Assembly: GCA_020632925.1 (NCBI GenBank)
Contig: JACKER010000029.1
Coordinates: 1 to 64,000, forward strand
Source of the DNA: Alphaproteobacteria bacterium
GTDB taxonomy: Bacteria; Myxococcota_A; UBA796; GCA-2862545
Length of the DNA stretch: 64,000 bases
Direction: 5' to 3'
Positions within the stretch are counted from its first letter, which is position 1. Every line of letters starts with the position of its first letter. Under the pieces are notes generated by a model. It was not told where the DNA came from. It made no database searches and saw only the letters and a list, made by a program, of their open reading frames with translations. The translations under genes and the position numbers were made by a program. Shown piece after piece: positions 46,328 to 55,847 of the stretch.

Positions 46328-48651
46328 TCGTGCTGATCACCACCGCCTTGGCCTCGCAGGCTCCTCCGCTCGATCCGGCGACCGTGCCGGCGTCGGCGAC
46401 GGGCCACGGGCCGCAGAGCAACGGCAAGGAGCACCCGGTCGTCGCGCGGCTGCTCGTCGACCGCCAGTCGCTGAAGCCCGGCGAGACCGCCCGCGTGGGC
46501 ATCCACCTGCAGCAGCAGGAGGGCTGGCACACGTACTGGAAGACCCCGGGCGAGATCGGCCTGCCGACGGAGATCACGTGGTCGCTGCCCGCGGGGATGA
46601 CGGCGGGCGAGGCCCACCAGCCGGTGCCCGAGCGCTTCGACCAGGACGGGCAGGTCTCCTACGGGTACGACGGCAGCGTGCTGCACGTGGCCGAGCTGAC
46701 GGTCCCGGCGGACGCGAAGCCCGGCCCGGCGACGCTCGCCGCCGACGTGAGCTGGCTCGTGTGCAAGACGAGCTGCATCCCCGGCTCCACGCACGTCGAG
46801 CTCCCCGTCCAGGTGGGGGCCGCCGCCGCACCGTCCGTCCATGCCCCGCTCTTCGACTGGTGGTCGCAGCGCTGGCCCACGCCCGCGTCGGAGGTGAAGG
46901 ACCTCGTGATCACGCCGATGCTGTCGGTGTCCGGCGTCCGCCCCGACAGCACGTTCCGCGCCGCGCTGGTCGTCGGTCGGGCGGACGGCAAGCCGCTCGA
47001 GGGCGTGGACCTGGGCAAGGCCTGGCCGCTGTTCACGCCCATCACCAGCGGGTTCGACTGGTCGGTGGACAGCACGTCGTTGCGCCAGCTCCCGGATGGT
47101 CGGGTGGCGGCGGTGATGGAGGCGACCGCCTACGCCCCCGACCCGCTGCCCACGACCGATCGGATCGGCGGCCTGGTGCAGGTGAAGCTCGGCGACGCGG
47201 TCGTGGCGACCGAGGTCACGATGCCCCTGCCGTGGGTCGCGAAGGACGCGGCCGTGACCGAGAGCACCGATCCGGTGTTCACCGTCGCTGCCGCGCCGCC
47301 CGCGCCCCCGACCGAGGGCGAACCCCCGGTCCCGGAGGGAGGGCCGCTCGCCATCCCCGCCGCGGCCGTCCCCTTCGGCGCCCCGGCACCCCAGGCGGGC
47401 CTGCTCGCGAACCTGCTGCTGGCCTTCGTCGGCGGGCTGATCCTCAACATCATGCCCTGCGTCCTGCCGGTCCTGACCCTCAAGATCTACGGCCTGGTGG
47501 AGGAGGCGGAGATGACGGCCGCCACCCGCCGGACCGCGGGCCTGGCGTACACCGGGGGCGTGCTGGCCTCCTTCTGGGCGCTGGCGATGGCCATCTTCGG
47601 CCTGCGCTCGGTCCTCGGCATGGAGGTCGACTGGGGCTTCCAGTTCCAGTACCCGCCCTATGTCGCTGCCCTCGCGACCATCGTGTTCGGGTTCGGCCTG
47701 TCGCTGCTGGGCGTGTTCGAGATCCCGGCGTTCGGCGCCGAGACCGCGGGTGAGCACGCCTCGCGCGAGGGCCCGGTCGGCGTCTTCTTCAGCGGCGTGT
47801 TCGCGACCCTGCTCGCGACGCCGTGCTCGGCGCCCTTCCTCGGCAGCGCCATCGCGTACGCCTTCGGCGCTCCCACGCCCACGCTCTTCCTGATCTTCAC
47901 GACGATCGGCCTCGGCCTCGCGGCACCCTTCCTGGTGGTGGCCTTCGCGCCGTCGCTGTCGCGCTTCCTGCCGCAGCCCGGTCCGTGGATGGACACGTTC
48001 AAGCAGCTCATGGGGATCACCCTGGTCGCGACCACGATCTGGCTGTTCGACGTGCTGATGGCGCAGATCGGCGGCGAGCGCGCCGTCGGCTTCCTCGTCT
48101 TCCTGCTGAGCGTCGGCGTCGGCGCCTGGATCTTCGGGAAGTGGGGCGGCCTCGCGGAGAGCCGCAGCCGCCAGGCCACGGCCGCGCTGGTGGGCGTGCT
48201 GATCGCGAGCCTGGTGGGCTGGCGCTTCCTGGACCTGCGCTTCGCGGAGGCCGAGGCGGCGCAGCTCGCGTCGCACACCGAGGAGCTGACCTACGACGAG
48301 CACCTGCCGTGGGTCGCCTTCTCCGAGCAGACGGTGTCGGAGCTCGACGGACGCATGGTGTTCGTCGACTTCACCGCGGACTGGTGCCTGACGTGCAAGG
48401 TCAACGAGCGCACCGTCCTCGAGACCGAGACGGTCCGGTCGGAGATGAAGCGCCGCGCCGTCGTGCCGCTCAAGGCGGACTGGACGCGCCGCGACGAGGT
48501 CATCACCCGGTGGCTGAGGAACAACGGGCGCGCCGGCGTCCCGATGTACCTCGTGATCCCCGCGGACCGCAGCCGGACGCCCATCCTGCTGCCCGAGGTC
48601 ATCACCCCGTCCATGGTGACGGAGGCGCTCGCGGCGGCCGACGAGAGCTAG
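46324..48651 (+). CDS. dsbD: thiol:disulfide interchange protein DsbD
   Basis: 775 residues. An N-terminal DsbD-alpha-like domain contains the Cys pair VCKTSC. A central membrane domain of about eight helices shows IMPCVLPVL and ATPCSAPFLGS, the buried cysteines that carry electrons. The C-terminal thioredoxin-like domain has WCLTCK. It passes reducing power from the cytoplasm to periplasmic isomerases or cytochrome assembly proteins. Overlaps DUF6165-like gene by 4 nt. The order of the three domains matches complete DsbD. Confidence 0.93.
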   Translation: MIVLITTALASQAPPLDPATVPASATGHGPQSNGKEHPVVARLLVDRQSLKPGETARVGIHLQQQEGWHTYWKTPGEIGLPTEITWSLPAGMTAGEAHQPVPERFDQDGQVSYGYDGSVLHVAELTVPADAKPGPATLAADVSWLVCKTSCIPGSTHVELPVQVGAAAAPSVHAPLFDWWSQRWPTPASEVKDLVITPMLSVSGVRPDSTFRAALVVGRADGKPLEGVDLGKAWPLFTPITSGFDWSVDSTSLRQLPDGRVAAVMEATAYAPDPLPTTDRIGGLVQVKLGDAVVATEVTMPLPWVAKDAAVTESTDPVFTVAAAPPAPPTEGEPPVPEGGPLAIPAAAVPFGAPAPQAGLLANLLLAFVGGLILNIMPCVLPVLTLKIYGLVEEAEMTAATRRTAGLAYTGGVLASFWALAMAIFGLRSVLGMEVDWGFQFQYPPYVAALATIVFGFGLSLLGVFEIPAFGAETAGEHASREGPVGVFFSGVFATLLATPCSAPFLGSAIAYAFGAPTPTLFLIFTTIGLGLAAPFLVVAFAPSLSRFLPQPGPWMDTFKQLMGITLVATTIWLFDVLMAQIGGERAVGFLVFLLSVGVGAWIFGKWGGLAESRSRQATAALVGVLIASLVGWRFLDLRFAEAEAAQLASHTEELTYDEHLPWVAFSEQTVSELDGRMVFVDFTADWCLTCKVNERTVLETETVRSEMKRRAVVPLKADWTRRDEVITRWLRNNGRAGVPMYLVIPADRSRTPILLPEVITPSMVTEALAAADES

Positions 48652-48656
48652 GCTCT
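48644..48656 (+). terminator. small hairpin with dsbD stop codon in its loop
   Basis: AGAGC-TAG-GCTCT: a 5-bp stem around the TAG stop, followed by a short pyrimidine run (ACTTC). Weak. Confidence 0.25.
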
Positions 48657-48686
48657 ACTTCAGCGTACCGCTCCCGCGTCCCCTGG

Positions 48687-51266
48687 CTACCTACCGGCCT
48701 GGGCCCCCCCCCCCCCCCACCAACGGGTGGTTGGGGGGGGCCGGGGGGCGGGCGGGGCCCCCGCCGGGGGCGGGCCCCCGCCCCCCCCCCGGGGGGGGGG
48801 GGCGGGGGGGGGGCCCGGGGGGGCCGGGACGGGGGTGGCCGTCGGCGCGATCGCGTCGAGGGCGGAGGGCAGCGTCGGGGCCACGGGAAGCTGGGACATC
48901 GGGTCTCCGTCGGGGCTGCGGACGGGGTCGGGGTGCGAGGGGAGGACCAGGGCGCGGGCGGGCGGTGCCCGGCGGACCAGGGGCTCGGGGGCGCCGACGG
49001 CATCGACGCGGACGCGGTGGACCGCGCCGGAGAACGAGGTCCCCACGGTGACGACGGCCGATCGGTCGTCGCCAGGGGACTCGCCGTCGGGGCGCTGGCG
49101 GGTGCGGGCCGCGATCACGCCAGCGGCGACGTGGAGCAGCCCGGCGGCGGCGTGCGCGTGGCCGAAGCGCTCCGCCAGGTCGAGGCCGTCCGCTCCCAGG
49201 CGCAGGGCGCCGGCCTCCCCGTGCGAGGAGACCGTGGCGAGGATCGGGCGGCCCTGGGCGCGGGCGTCGGCCTGGCGCATCAGGACGAGCACGACGGCTG
49301 CGTCCCCGGGCGTGCGCGGGGGCAGCACCTCGCGCGCGGCGGCGGCGTGGACGGGCTCGGCGGACAGGTCGACCGCACCGACCAGGGCGGCGTCGATCTC
49401 TTCGGCGAGCAGCATGCGCTCGGCGATGCGCAGGGCCGTCGTGCCGGAGAGCTCCTCGGCGGCGATCGCGAAGCCCGGACCGCCCAGGTCGAGCTGCGAC
49501 GAGATCCGGTTGGCGGGGATGTTCGGCATGTTGCCGACGACCCCCGGCGACTCGAGCACCGGCACCACCGCGTCCTGGGCGGCGCGGAGCCAGGCCTCGT
49601 CGCGGCCTGTGTGCCAGCCGCGCATCCGCCAGCGGGCGCCGTAGCGGCAGACCTCCGGATCGGACTGGCAGCCCACGAGCACGGCCGTCCGGTCCTTCGG
49701 CAGCGGCGCCCCCGCGGCCTCGGCGGCCTCCATCGCGGCATCGAGGAGCAGCGTCTGCTGGGCGAGCGTCTGCTCGAGGTCGCGAGGAGGGAAGCGCAGC
49801 TTCTCGAGGTGCAGTGTCACCGGGCCGACGGAGACCCCGTCCGCGCGGACGTGCGAGGTGCCGGCAGCGAGGTCCGCCGCGAAGTCGAGCGTCGTGCCGC
49901 CGCCGGGCGCGCGCACCGCCACCGCGACCACCGCGAGCGGCTCCGGTCGCACCGCCACCGACGCGTGCAGCTTGCGCTCGGCGTGGTGCTCCTCGACCAC
50001 GAGGTGCGCGTTGTTCCCACCGAAGCCGAAGGCCGAGACCGTCGCCACGCGGGGCTCGTTCGACGTCCAAGGCTCGGCCTCGGTCACCAGCCGGAACGGC
50101 CCCTTGGCCAACGCGGGCGAGGGGTCTTCGACGTGCAGCGTGGGTGGGCGGATCCCGTGCTCCATCGCGGAGAGCACCTTGATCAGCCCCGCGGCGCCCG
50201 CGGTCGTGATCAGGTGGCCCAGGTTCGACTTGAGGGAGCCGATGGGGAGGGCGTCGGAGCGGTCGCCGAACATCGCGCGCATCGTCTCGAGCTCGGTCGC
50301 GTCACCGACCGGGGTGCCGGTTGCGTGGCACTCGGCGAGCGAGAGCCGCGCGGGGTCGAGGCCCGAGCCGGCCCACGCTGACCGCAGCGCGCGCACCTGG
50401 CCCGAGGCGTCCGGCGCGAGCAGCCCGCGGCCACGGCCGTCGTTCGACAGGCCCACCCCGCGGATCACGCCCAGCACGCGGTCACCGGCGGCCACAGCGT
50501 CGTCCAGCCGCTTGAACGCCACGAACGCGGCGCCCTCGGCGGGCACCAGACCGTCCGCGCCGCGGTGGAAGGGGCGGGAGCGTCCCGTGCGGCTCATGGC
50601 GTCGAGCGCGCAGAACCCCACGTGGATGAACAGGTCGTCCGAGCGGCAGACGGCGCCCGCGAGCGCGAGATCGACGGTGCGGTCGTGGAGCTGGTCGCAC
50701 GCGAGCTTGATCGCGTAGAGCGAGCTCGCGCAGGCGGCGTCGAGCGCCGTGCCGTGCACCAGCCCCTGGTCCTCCGCGAGCAGTGTGGCCGGGAGCCCGG
50801 ACATGAACCGGTTGCGAGGGTCGACGGCGGGGCGGCCGAACCAGCGGTGCTCGGCGTACCGCGACATCGAGGACGACGGGAACGAGAGGTTGCCCATGAC
50901 CACGCTGGCCCGGGCGGGGCTCCCGTCGTGCCCGGCCATCCGCAGGGCCTGGCGGCCCGTGTGCAGGACCCAGTGGAAGAGGGGGTCCAGCGCGAGCAGG
51001 TCCTCGGCGGGCCGGCGGAAGGGGTCCTTCGCGGCGACGGCGGCGAAGTCGAAGCCGGTGACGTACCCCCCGCGGGCCGACCAGGCGCGATCTCGGCTGT
51101 GGGCGGGGTCGTCGGTCAACGCGAGCTCGCGGGGCAGGCCCCACCGGTCGGAGGGCGCGTCGGACAGCAGGTCGCGGCCGGCGGCCACCGCTTCCCACAG
51201 CTCCTCGGGCGAAGACGCGCCGGGGAGCAGGCAGCTCCTCCCGACGACGGCGATCGGCTCGAACAT
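48687..51266 (-). CDS. pfaC: PUFA synthase KS-CLF protein, C-terminus lost in homopolymer tract
   Basis: 859 residues from ATG 51266 (GGAGGG upstream). The ketosynthase domain, about 1-420, has DAACASSLYA, ECHATGTPVGD and SNLGHLI, the Cys-His-His triad. A chain-length-factor-like domain follows, about 450-790, with NMPNIPANRISSQLDLGGPG and Glu (AAEELSGTTAL) at the place of the active Cys. This KS-CLF start is that of PfaC or myxobacterial Pfa3, which normally continue into acyltransferase and dehydratase domains. Here the frame passes a Pro linker and then reads through C/G runs to a stop at 48687; the last 40 residues (PPPAPPPRGGGG type) are probably not real protein. Confidence 0.8.
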   Translation of the reverse strand: MFEPIAVVGRSCLLPGASSPEELWEAVAAGRDLLSDAPSDRWGLPRELALTDDPAHSRDRAWSARGGYVTGFDFAAVAAKDPFRRPAEDLLALDPLFHWVLHTGRQALRMAGHDGSPARASVVMGNLSFPSSSMSRYAEHRWFGRPAVDPRNRFMSGLPATLLAEDQGLVHGTALDAACASSLYAIKLACDQLHDRTVDLALAGAVCRSDDLFIHVGFCALDAMSRTGRSRPFHRGADGLVPAEGAAFVAFKRLDDAVAAGDRVLGVIRGVGLSNDGRGRGLLAPDASGQVRALRSAWAGSGLDPARLSLAECHATGTPVGDATELETMRAMFGDRSDALPIGSLKSNLGHLITTAGAAGLIKVLSAMEHGIRPPTLHVEDPSPALAKGPFRLVTEAEPWTSNEPRVATVSAFGFGGNNAHLVVEEHHAERKLHASVAVRPEPLAVVAVAVRAPGGGTTLDFAADLAAGTSHVRADGVSVGPVTLHLEKLRFPPRDLEQTLAQQTLLLDAAMEAAEAAGAPLPKDRTAVLVGCQSDPEVCRYGARWRMRGWHTGRDEAWLRAAQDAVVPVLESPGVVGNMPNIPANRISSQLDLGGPGFAIAAEELSGTTALRIAERMLLAEEIDAALVGAVDLSAEPVHAAAAREVLPPRTPGDAAVVLVLMRQADARAQGRPILATVSSHGEAGALRLGADGLDLAERFGHAHAAAGLLHVAAGVIAARTRQRPDGESPGDDRSAVVTVGTSFSGAVHRVRVDAVGAPEPLVRRAPPARALVLPSHPDPVRSPDGDPMSQLPVAPTLPSALDAIAPTATPVPAPPGPPPAPPPRGGGGGPPPAGAPPAPRPPPTTRWWGGGGAQAGR
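48704..48838. repeat. C/G homopolymer tract (C15, C10/G12, and others)
   Basis: C15 at 48704-48718 and C10 at 48781-48790 directly followed by G12 at 48791-48802, with more G runs to about 48838. CCCCCCACCA and TGGTTGGGGGG near 48712-48740 nearly pair. Unlike anything else here; likely a poorly resolved or joined region. Confidence 0.8.
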
Positions 51267-51287
51267 CGACACCCTCCGGGGGGCCAC

Positions 51288-51293
51288 CACCTA
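51288..51293 (-). promoter_or_regulatory. -10-like TAGGTG
   Basis: 21 nt upstream of ATG 51266. The sixth base departs from the TANNNT pattern. Confidence 0.25.
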
Positions 51294-51348
51294 TCCGGGA
51301 CGAGCCACGGTGCGTCACCGGCAGGTCACGGCGGAAGCGCATCGGAGA

Positions 51349-54300
51349 TCACGCCTCGGTGGGCGTGACCTCGTCGGTGGTGAGCGGAGCCTCGGGCTGT
51401 GGGCCGAGCACCTCGTCTTCCGGTGGGCCGAAGGTCACGCGGCCCTCGTCCAGGAAGGCGTGGACGCTGCGCCGGTCGTTCCCCTCGACCAACGCCCGCC
51501 CCAGCGGCTCGGCGACCAGCTCGTCGATCGCGCGCAGGACGGGACGCGCGCCCATCCGGGGATCGGCGCCGTGCGTGGCCACCAGCGACCGCACCTCGGG
51601 CGTCCAGGTCAGCGTCACACCCTGCTCGGCCGCCCGGCGCGCGAGGTGCGAGAGGTGCAGCTCCGCGATCGCCTCGAGGTCGTCGGCGTCGAGATCCTCG
51701 AACACGACGACCCCGTCGAGCCGGTTGAGGAGCTCGGGCCGGAACCGCTGCTTGGCGCGCTCGAGGGCAGCCGTGCGCCGCGAGGTGGCCGAGTCACCGC
51801 CGAAGCCGAGGCGACCCGCCCGCCCGACCTCGCTGCCGGCGTTGGTCGTGAGCACGAAGAAGGCCTCGTGCGCGTGGACCTTGCGGCCCTCGGCGTCGGT
51901 GACCGTGCCCTCGTCGAACAGCGACAGGAACATGGTCTGCACGTCCTCGTGGGCCTTCTCGAACTCGTCGAGCAGGACCACCGAGTAGGGCCGGCGGCGC
52001 AACGGGCCCGTGAGCTGCCCCTCCTCGCCGTGTCCCTGGTACCCGGGAGGTGCACCCAGCAGCCGCGTACCCGTGAAGCGCTCGGCGTACTCGCTCATGT
52101 CGAGCTTCACCAGCGCCTTGCCCTCGGGGAAGAGGAAGTCGGCGAGCGCGCGGGCGAGCTCGGTCTTGCCGACGCCCGACGCCCCGGCGAACAGGAACAC
52201 GCCGCGCGGGCGATGGGGCGCCCGCAGCCCGGAGCGAGAGAGCCGGATGGCGGCGGCGAGCTCGGCCACCGCAGGGTCCTGACCGATCACCCGGGAGCGC
52301 AGCTCCTCCTCGATACGGCCGAGGCGGTCGCGCTCGACCTCGGTGAGGTGGTGCACCGGCACCGACGTGCGCTGGCTCACCACGCGGGCGACGCACTGGG
52401 CGTCGACCACCGGCGCTTCCTCCTGGCCGGCGGGAGCGTTCAGCGACACGTCCGCGCACACCTCGTCCAGCAGGTCGAGCGCCTTGTCGGGCAGCCGTCG
52501 GTCCGGGACGAAGCGCACCGCCAGCTTGACGCAGGCCGCGAGCGCCTCCGAGGCGACCTTCACCTCGTGGTGCTGTTCGTAGAGCTGAGCGACCCGCTCC
52601 AGGAGCTGGACCGTCGCCTCAGGGGTGGGCTCCTCGACGTGGATCGGCTGGAAGCGACGGTCGAAGGCGGAGTCGGACTCGAAGTGCTTGCGGTACTCGG
52701 GCACCGTGGTGGCGCCGATCAGGGTGACCTCGCCTCGAGCGAGCGCCGGCTTGAGGATGTTCGCCGCGTCGAGCGAGCCCCCCTCCGTACGCCCGGCGCC
52801 GATCAGCGTGTGGATCTCGTCCACGAAGAGCACGATCTCGGGGTTCTCGCGCGCCTCGCGCAGGATGTCCTTCAGCCGCTCCTCGAAGGTTCCGCGGTAC
52901 TTCGTGCCCGCGAGCAGCGAGCCCATCGACAGCTCGAGGATCCGCAGGTGGCGCAGTCGTTCGGGGGCGTCGGGGGCGGCCAGCGCCTGTGCCACGCCCT
53001 CGACCACGGCCGTCTTGCCGACCCCCGGATCGCCGAGCAGCAGGGGGTTGGCCTTGAGGCGGCGGACGAGCGTCTTCATGACCGCGCGGATCTCGGCCTC
53101 GCGCCCGACGACGGGGGAGAGCTTCCCCGCTCGGGCGAGCGCGGACAGGTCGCGCGCCTGCTCGTCGAGCACCGGCGTTGGCGACTCGGGGACCTCCTCC
53201 TCCTCGCCGAGGTGCTTGTCGCAGACCGCCTTGCCTTCCTTCGCGAACTGGCTCGTGGGCTCGATCTCGAGCGCCCGCTCCCACAGCGCGCGGGCCTCCT
53301 TGTACCGGGTCAGGGCGTTGAGAGCGGCGGCCTTGCCCTGGACCGCGAACGCGTGCCGCGGGCCGACGGCCAGCGCCTTGTCGAACCACGCGAGGCACCC
53401 CGCGTGGTCGCCCTCCATGCGCATGCACTCGGCGCGACCCGCCAGCGCGTAGAGGTAGTCGGGGCGCAGCGCGAGCGCTCGGTCGTAGGCGCTGATCGCG
53501 TCGGTGTACCGCTCGCTCTTGCGGAGCGCCTCGCCGATGTTGGTGGCCGCGTGGACGTGCCCCGGATCGATCTGCAGGCAGCGCTCGTAGGCCTCGACCG
53601 CCCGCTGGTACTGCTTGTCGTCCTCCAGCGCCATGCCGAGGCGCAGAGCCGCCTCCGCGCTGTTGGGGTCGTGCCGGAGCGCGAGCTCGAACGCCGCGAT
53701 CGCGTCGGCGTAACGCCGGTCCTTGTACAGCGCGCGGCCGCGCTCGATCTCCGTCTGGGCGCGCCCGCGGTCCACCGGGGGCAGGCTGCGGGCGAGCTGC
53801 ATCGGCCGCCCGACCACGGGAAGGGCCCGGTCCGGCGAGGGTGGGACCGTCCGTGCGGCGTCCGGGCCCACCCGACGCCTCGGGGATGGCTCGGCGGTCG
53901 CGTCCGACAGGCGTCCGACCGGGGCGGGCGTGCTGTCCTCGGAGGGCTCGCGGTCCCCGAGCCCGGTCCGGCACTGGGCCAGTCCCCGCTTGACGAAGGA
54001 CGCGTTGGGGTTCTCGCGGAGCGCGGCGAGCCACAGCGGGTACGCCTCGTCGTAGCGACGCAGGGCGTTGAGGGACGCCGCCTTGCCGCACAGCGCGAGG
54101 TACTGCCGGGGGCGCAGCTGCAGCGTCCGATCGAACCACTGGGCGGCCTCCTCGAAGCGGCCCAGCATGCGGAGCGCCTCCGCCTTGCCCGCCACCGCCC
54201 GCGCCTCCGTGGGGCGCAGCTCGAGGATGCGCTCGTAGCTGGAGATCGCACCGAGGTAGTCGTTGTTCCGCCGCATCGCGTCGGCCCGGTGGACGGCGGC

Positions 54301-55764
54301 GTCGACGTGGTCGGGGTCGCGGGCCAGCACCTCCTCGAAGGCACGGATGGCCAGGCGATAGTGGCGGTCCTCGCCGTGGCACAGGCCGAGCAGGTACCAG
54401 GCCGAGGTCCACGACGGGTCCTCGTCGGTGGCGAGGCGCAGCTCGGCGGCGGCGTCCGAGAAGCGGCCCTGCTGCATCAGGTTCCGGCCCAGCTCGTAGG
54501 CGCGACGGGCGCGCGCCCTCGCCGCCGGGTCGACCTCGACGGTCGGTTCGTCGGGCGTGAGCGCTCCCCCCGCCGAGAGCGCCTCCTCGCAGCGACGGAG
54601 ACCCGCCTGCGCGGCGTCGCTCGAGGGATCGATCGCCAGCGCCTGGCGCCACACCGGCCGCGCGTCCTCCCAGCGCTCCAGGGCGTTGAGCGAGGCCGCC
54701 TTCCCGCGGAGCGCCGACGCCAGCGTGGGCTTGCGCAGCAAGGCGCGATCGAACCACGTGATCGCCTCTTCGTACCGACCGAGCAGGCGGATGGTCTCGG
54801 CCTTCCCCGCCAGCGCCGTGACCTGGTGCTCGTCCACGGAGAGCGCGCGGTCGTAGGCGTGCAGCGCGTCGGTGTACCGCCGGGCGTTGCGCTGGGCGTC
54901 GCCCTGGGCCGCGAGGGGCTCGGGCCGCTCGGGCTGGAGCTGCTGGACCCGTCCCCAGGTGACCGCGGCGTCCTCCCAGCGGCCGGCCTGCTCGTACACC
55001 CGAGCCAGCTCGCGGAGCACCTCGGGGCGATCCCCACGCTTGACCAGGGAGCGCTCGAAGGCGGCGGCAGCCTCGCCCCACCGCTCGTCCTGAGCCAGCG
55101 CACGCCCCCAGTCCCTTTCGATCTCCGCGGCGAGATCCTCGCCGGAGAGCTGGCCCGGCGTGGGCGCGATCGGGTTGGCCACGCCCTCGGCGGCGCGCTG
55201 TTGGCCGAGCCGCGCCTCCTTCAGCCCCTGGGCGGCGAAGGTCGAGGTGGGGTCCAGGGCGGCGGCGTGCTCCCAGTACGGGATGGCGTCCTCGTAGCGG
55301 GCGAGGGCGTTGAGCGCGGCCGCCTTCCCGCGCAGCGCGAAGGTGTGCTCGGGGTGCACCGCGAGCGACCGGTCGAACCAGTGGAGCGCGTCCTGCGGCC
55401 GACCGAGCATCCGCAGGCACTCCGCCTTCCCCGCGAGCGCGTAGAGCTGCTCTCCGTCCAGCACGAGCGCGGCGTCGTACGCGGGGAGCGCGAGCTGGTA
55501 GCAGCCGGACTGACGCAGGCACTCCGCGCGCGCGGTCGCCCCCTCGGCGTGCTCCGGATCGATCTCGAGGACGCGCGCCCAGGCCTCCGCGGCGTGCGAC
55601 CACTGGCCGCGCAGCTCGCGGACCCTCGCGAGACCCACCGCGGCGGGCACGAGGTCCGGGTCACCCGCGAGAGCCGCCTCGTAGGCCGCCAGCGCCTCGG
55701 CGAAGGCGCCGGTGGCATGGAGATGGCTCGCACGTTCGAGGTGCTTTTCCGCTTCGGAGCGCAT
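51349..55764 (-). CDS. giant TPR-ClpA/B-type double-AAA+ fusion protein
   Basis: 1471 residues. The first 850 are tetratricopeptide repeats in four modules of about 180 residues (1-190, 215-395, 420-602, 670-852). Each has the same two blocks: ALAGKAExxRxLG...WFDRxL, then GKAAxLNALxxYEDA. From about 870 the protein is a ClpA/B-like disaggregase: AAA1 with GDPGVGKT (911-918), LFVDEIHTL and GATTVPEYRKH; AAA2 with GASGVGKTELARAL (near 1196), DMSEYAE, PPGYQGHGEEG and LLNRLDGVV. The Clp N-terminal domain is replaced by the TPR part and the middle coiled coil is short or absent. ATG 55764 is the first codon with TPR homology. No Shine-Dalgarno site; TACGAT lies 9 nt upstream. Confidence 0.9.
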   Translation of the reverse strand: MRSEAEKHLERASHLHATGAFAEALAAYEAALAGDPDLVPAAVGLARVRELRGQWSHAAEAWARVLEIDPEHAEGATARAECLRQSGCYQLALPAYDAALVLDGEQLYALAGKAECLRMLGRPQDALHWFDRSLAVHPEHTFALRGKAAALNALARYEDAIPYWEHAAALDPTSTFAAQGLKEARLGQQRAAEGVANPIAPTPGQLSGEDLAAEIERDWGRALAQDERWGEAAAAFERSLVKRGDRPEVLRELARVYEQAGRWEDAAVTWGRVQQLQPERPEPLAAQGDAQRNARRYTDALHAYDRALSVDEHQVTALAGKAETIRLLGRYEEAITWFDRALLRKPTLASALRGKAASLNALERWEDARPVWRQALAIDPSSDAAQAGLRRCEEALSAGGALTPDEPTVEVDPAARARARRAYELGRNLMQQGRFSDAAAELRLATDEDPSWTSAWYLLGLCHGEDRHYRLAIRAFEEVLARDPDHVDAAVHRADAMRRNNDYLGAISSYERILELRPTEARAVAGKAEALRMLGRFEEAAQWFDRTLQLRPRQYLALCGKAASLNALRRYDEAYPLWLAALRENPNASFVKRGLAQCRTGLGDREPSEDSTPAPVGRLSDATAEPSPRRRVGPDAARTVPPSPDRALPVVGRPMQLARSLPPVDRGRAQTEIERGRALYKDRRYADAIAAFELALRHDPNSAEAALRLGMALEDDKQYQRAVEAYERCLQIDPGHVHAATNIGEALRKSERYTDAISAYDRALALRPDYLYALAGRAECMRMEGDHAGCLAWFDKALAVGPRHAFAVQGKAAALNALTRYKEARALWERALEIEPTSQFAKEGKAVCDKHLGEEEEVPESPTPVLDEQARDLSALARAGKLSPVVGREAEIRAVMKTLVRRLKANPLLLGDPGVGKTAVVEGVAQALAAPDAPERLRHLRILELSMGSLLAGTKYRGTFEERLKDILREARENPEIVLFVDEIHTLIGAGRTEGGSLDAANILKPALARGEVTLIGATTVPEYRKHFESDSAFDRRFQPIHVEEPTPEATVQLLERVAQLYEQHHEVKVASEALAACVKLAVRFVPDRRLPDKALDLLDEVCADVSLNAPAGQEEAPVVDAQCVARVVSQRTSVPVHHLTEVERDRLGRIEEELRSRVIGQDPAVAELAAAIRLSRSGLRAPHRPRGVFLFAGASGVGKTELARALADFLFPEGKALVKLDMSEYAERFTGTRLLGAPPGYQGHGEEGQLTGPLRRRPYSVVLLDEFEKAHEDVQTMFLSLFDEGTVTDAEGRKVHAHEAFFVLTTNAGSEVGRAGRLGFGGDSATSRRTAALERAKQRFRPELLNRLDGVVVFEDLDADDLEAIAELHLSHLARRAAEQGVTLTWTPEVRSLVATHGADPRMGARPVLRAIDELVAEPLGRALVEGNDRRSVHAFLDEGRVTFGPPEDEVLGPQPEAPLTTDEVTPTEA

Positions 55765-55773
55765 CCGGCTTCG

Positions 55774-55779
55774 ATCGTA
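55774..55779 (-). promoter_or_regulatory. -10-like TACGAT
   Basis: 9 nt before ATG 55764 on the minus strand. Confidence 0.3.
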
Positions 55780-55847
55780 ACCCCGCTCGCGCCAGCCAGG
55801 GTGACCGAATGATGACGCGCCGTGCACTCCACCTCCGGAGGTAGCTC

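Noticed and set aside
48687..48838. The PPPAPPP/GGGG tail of the KS-CLF protein as a genuine disordered domain
   Set aside because: It is a direct translation of C and G homopolymers and most likely a sequence artefact.
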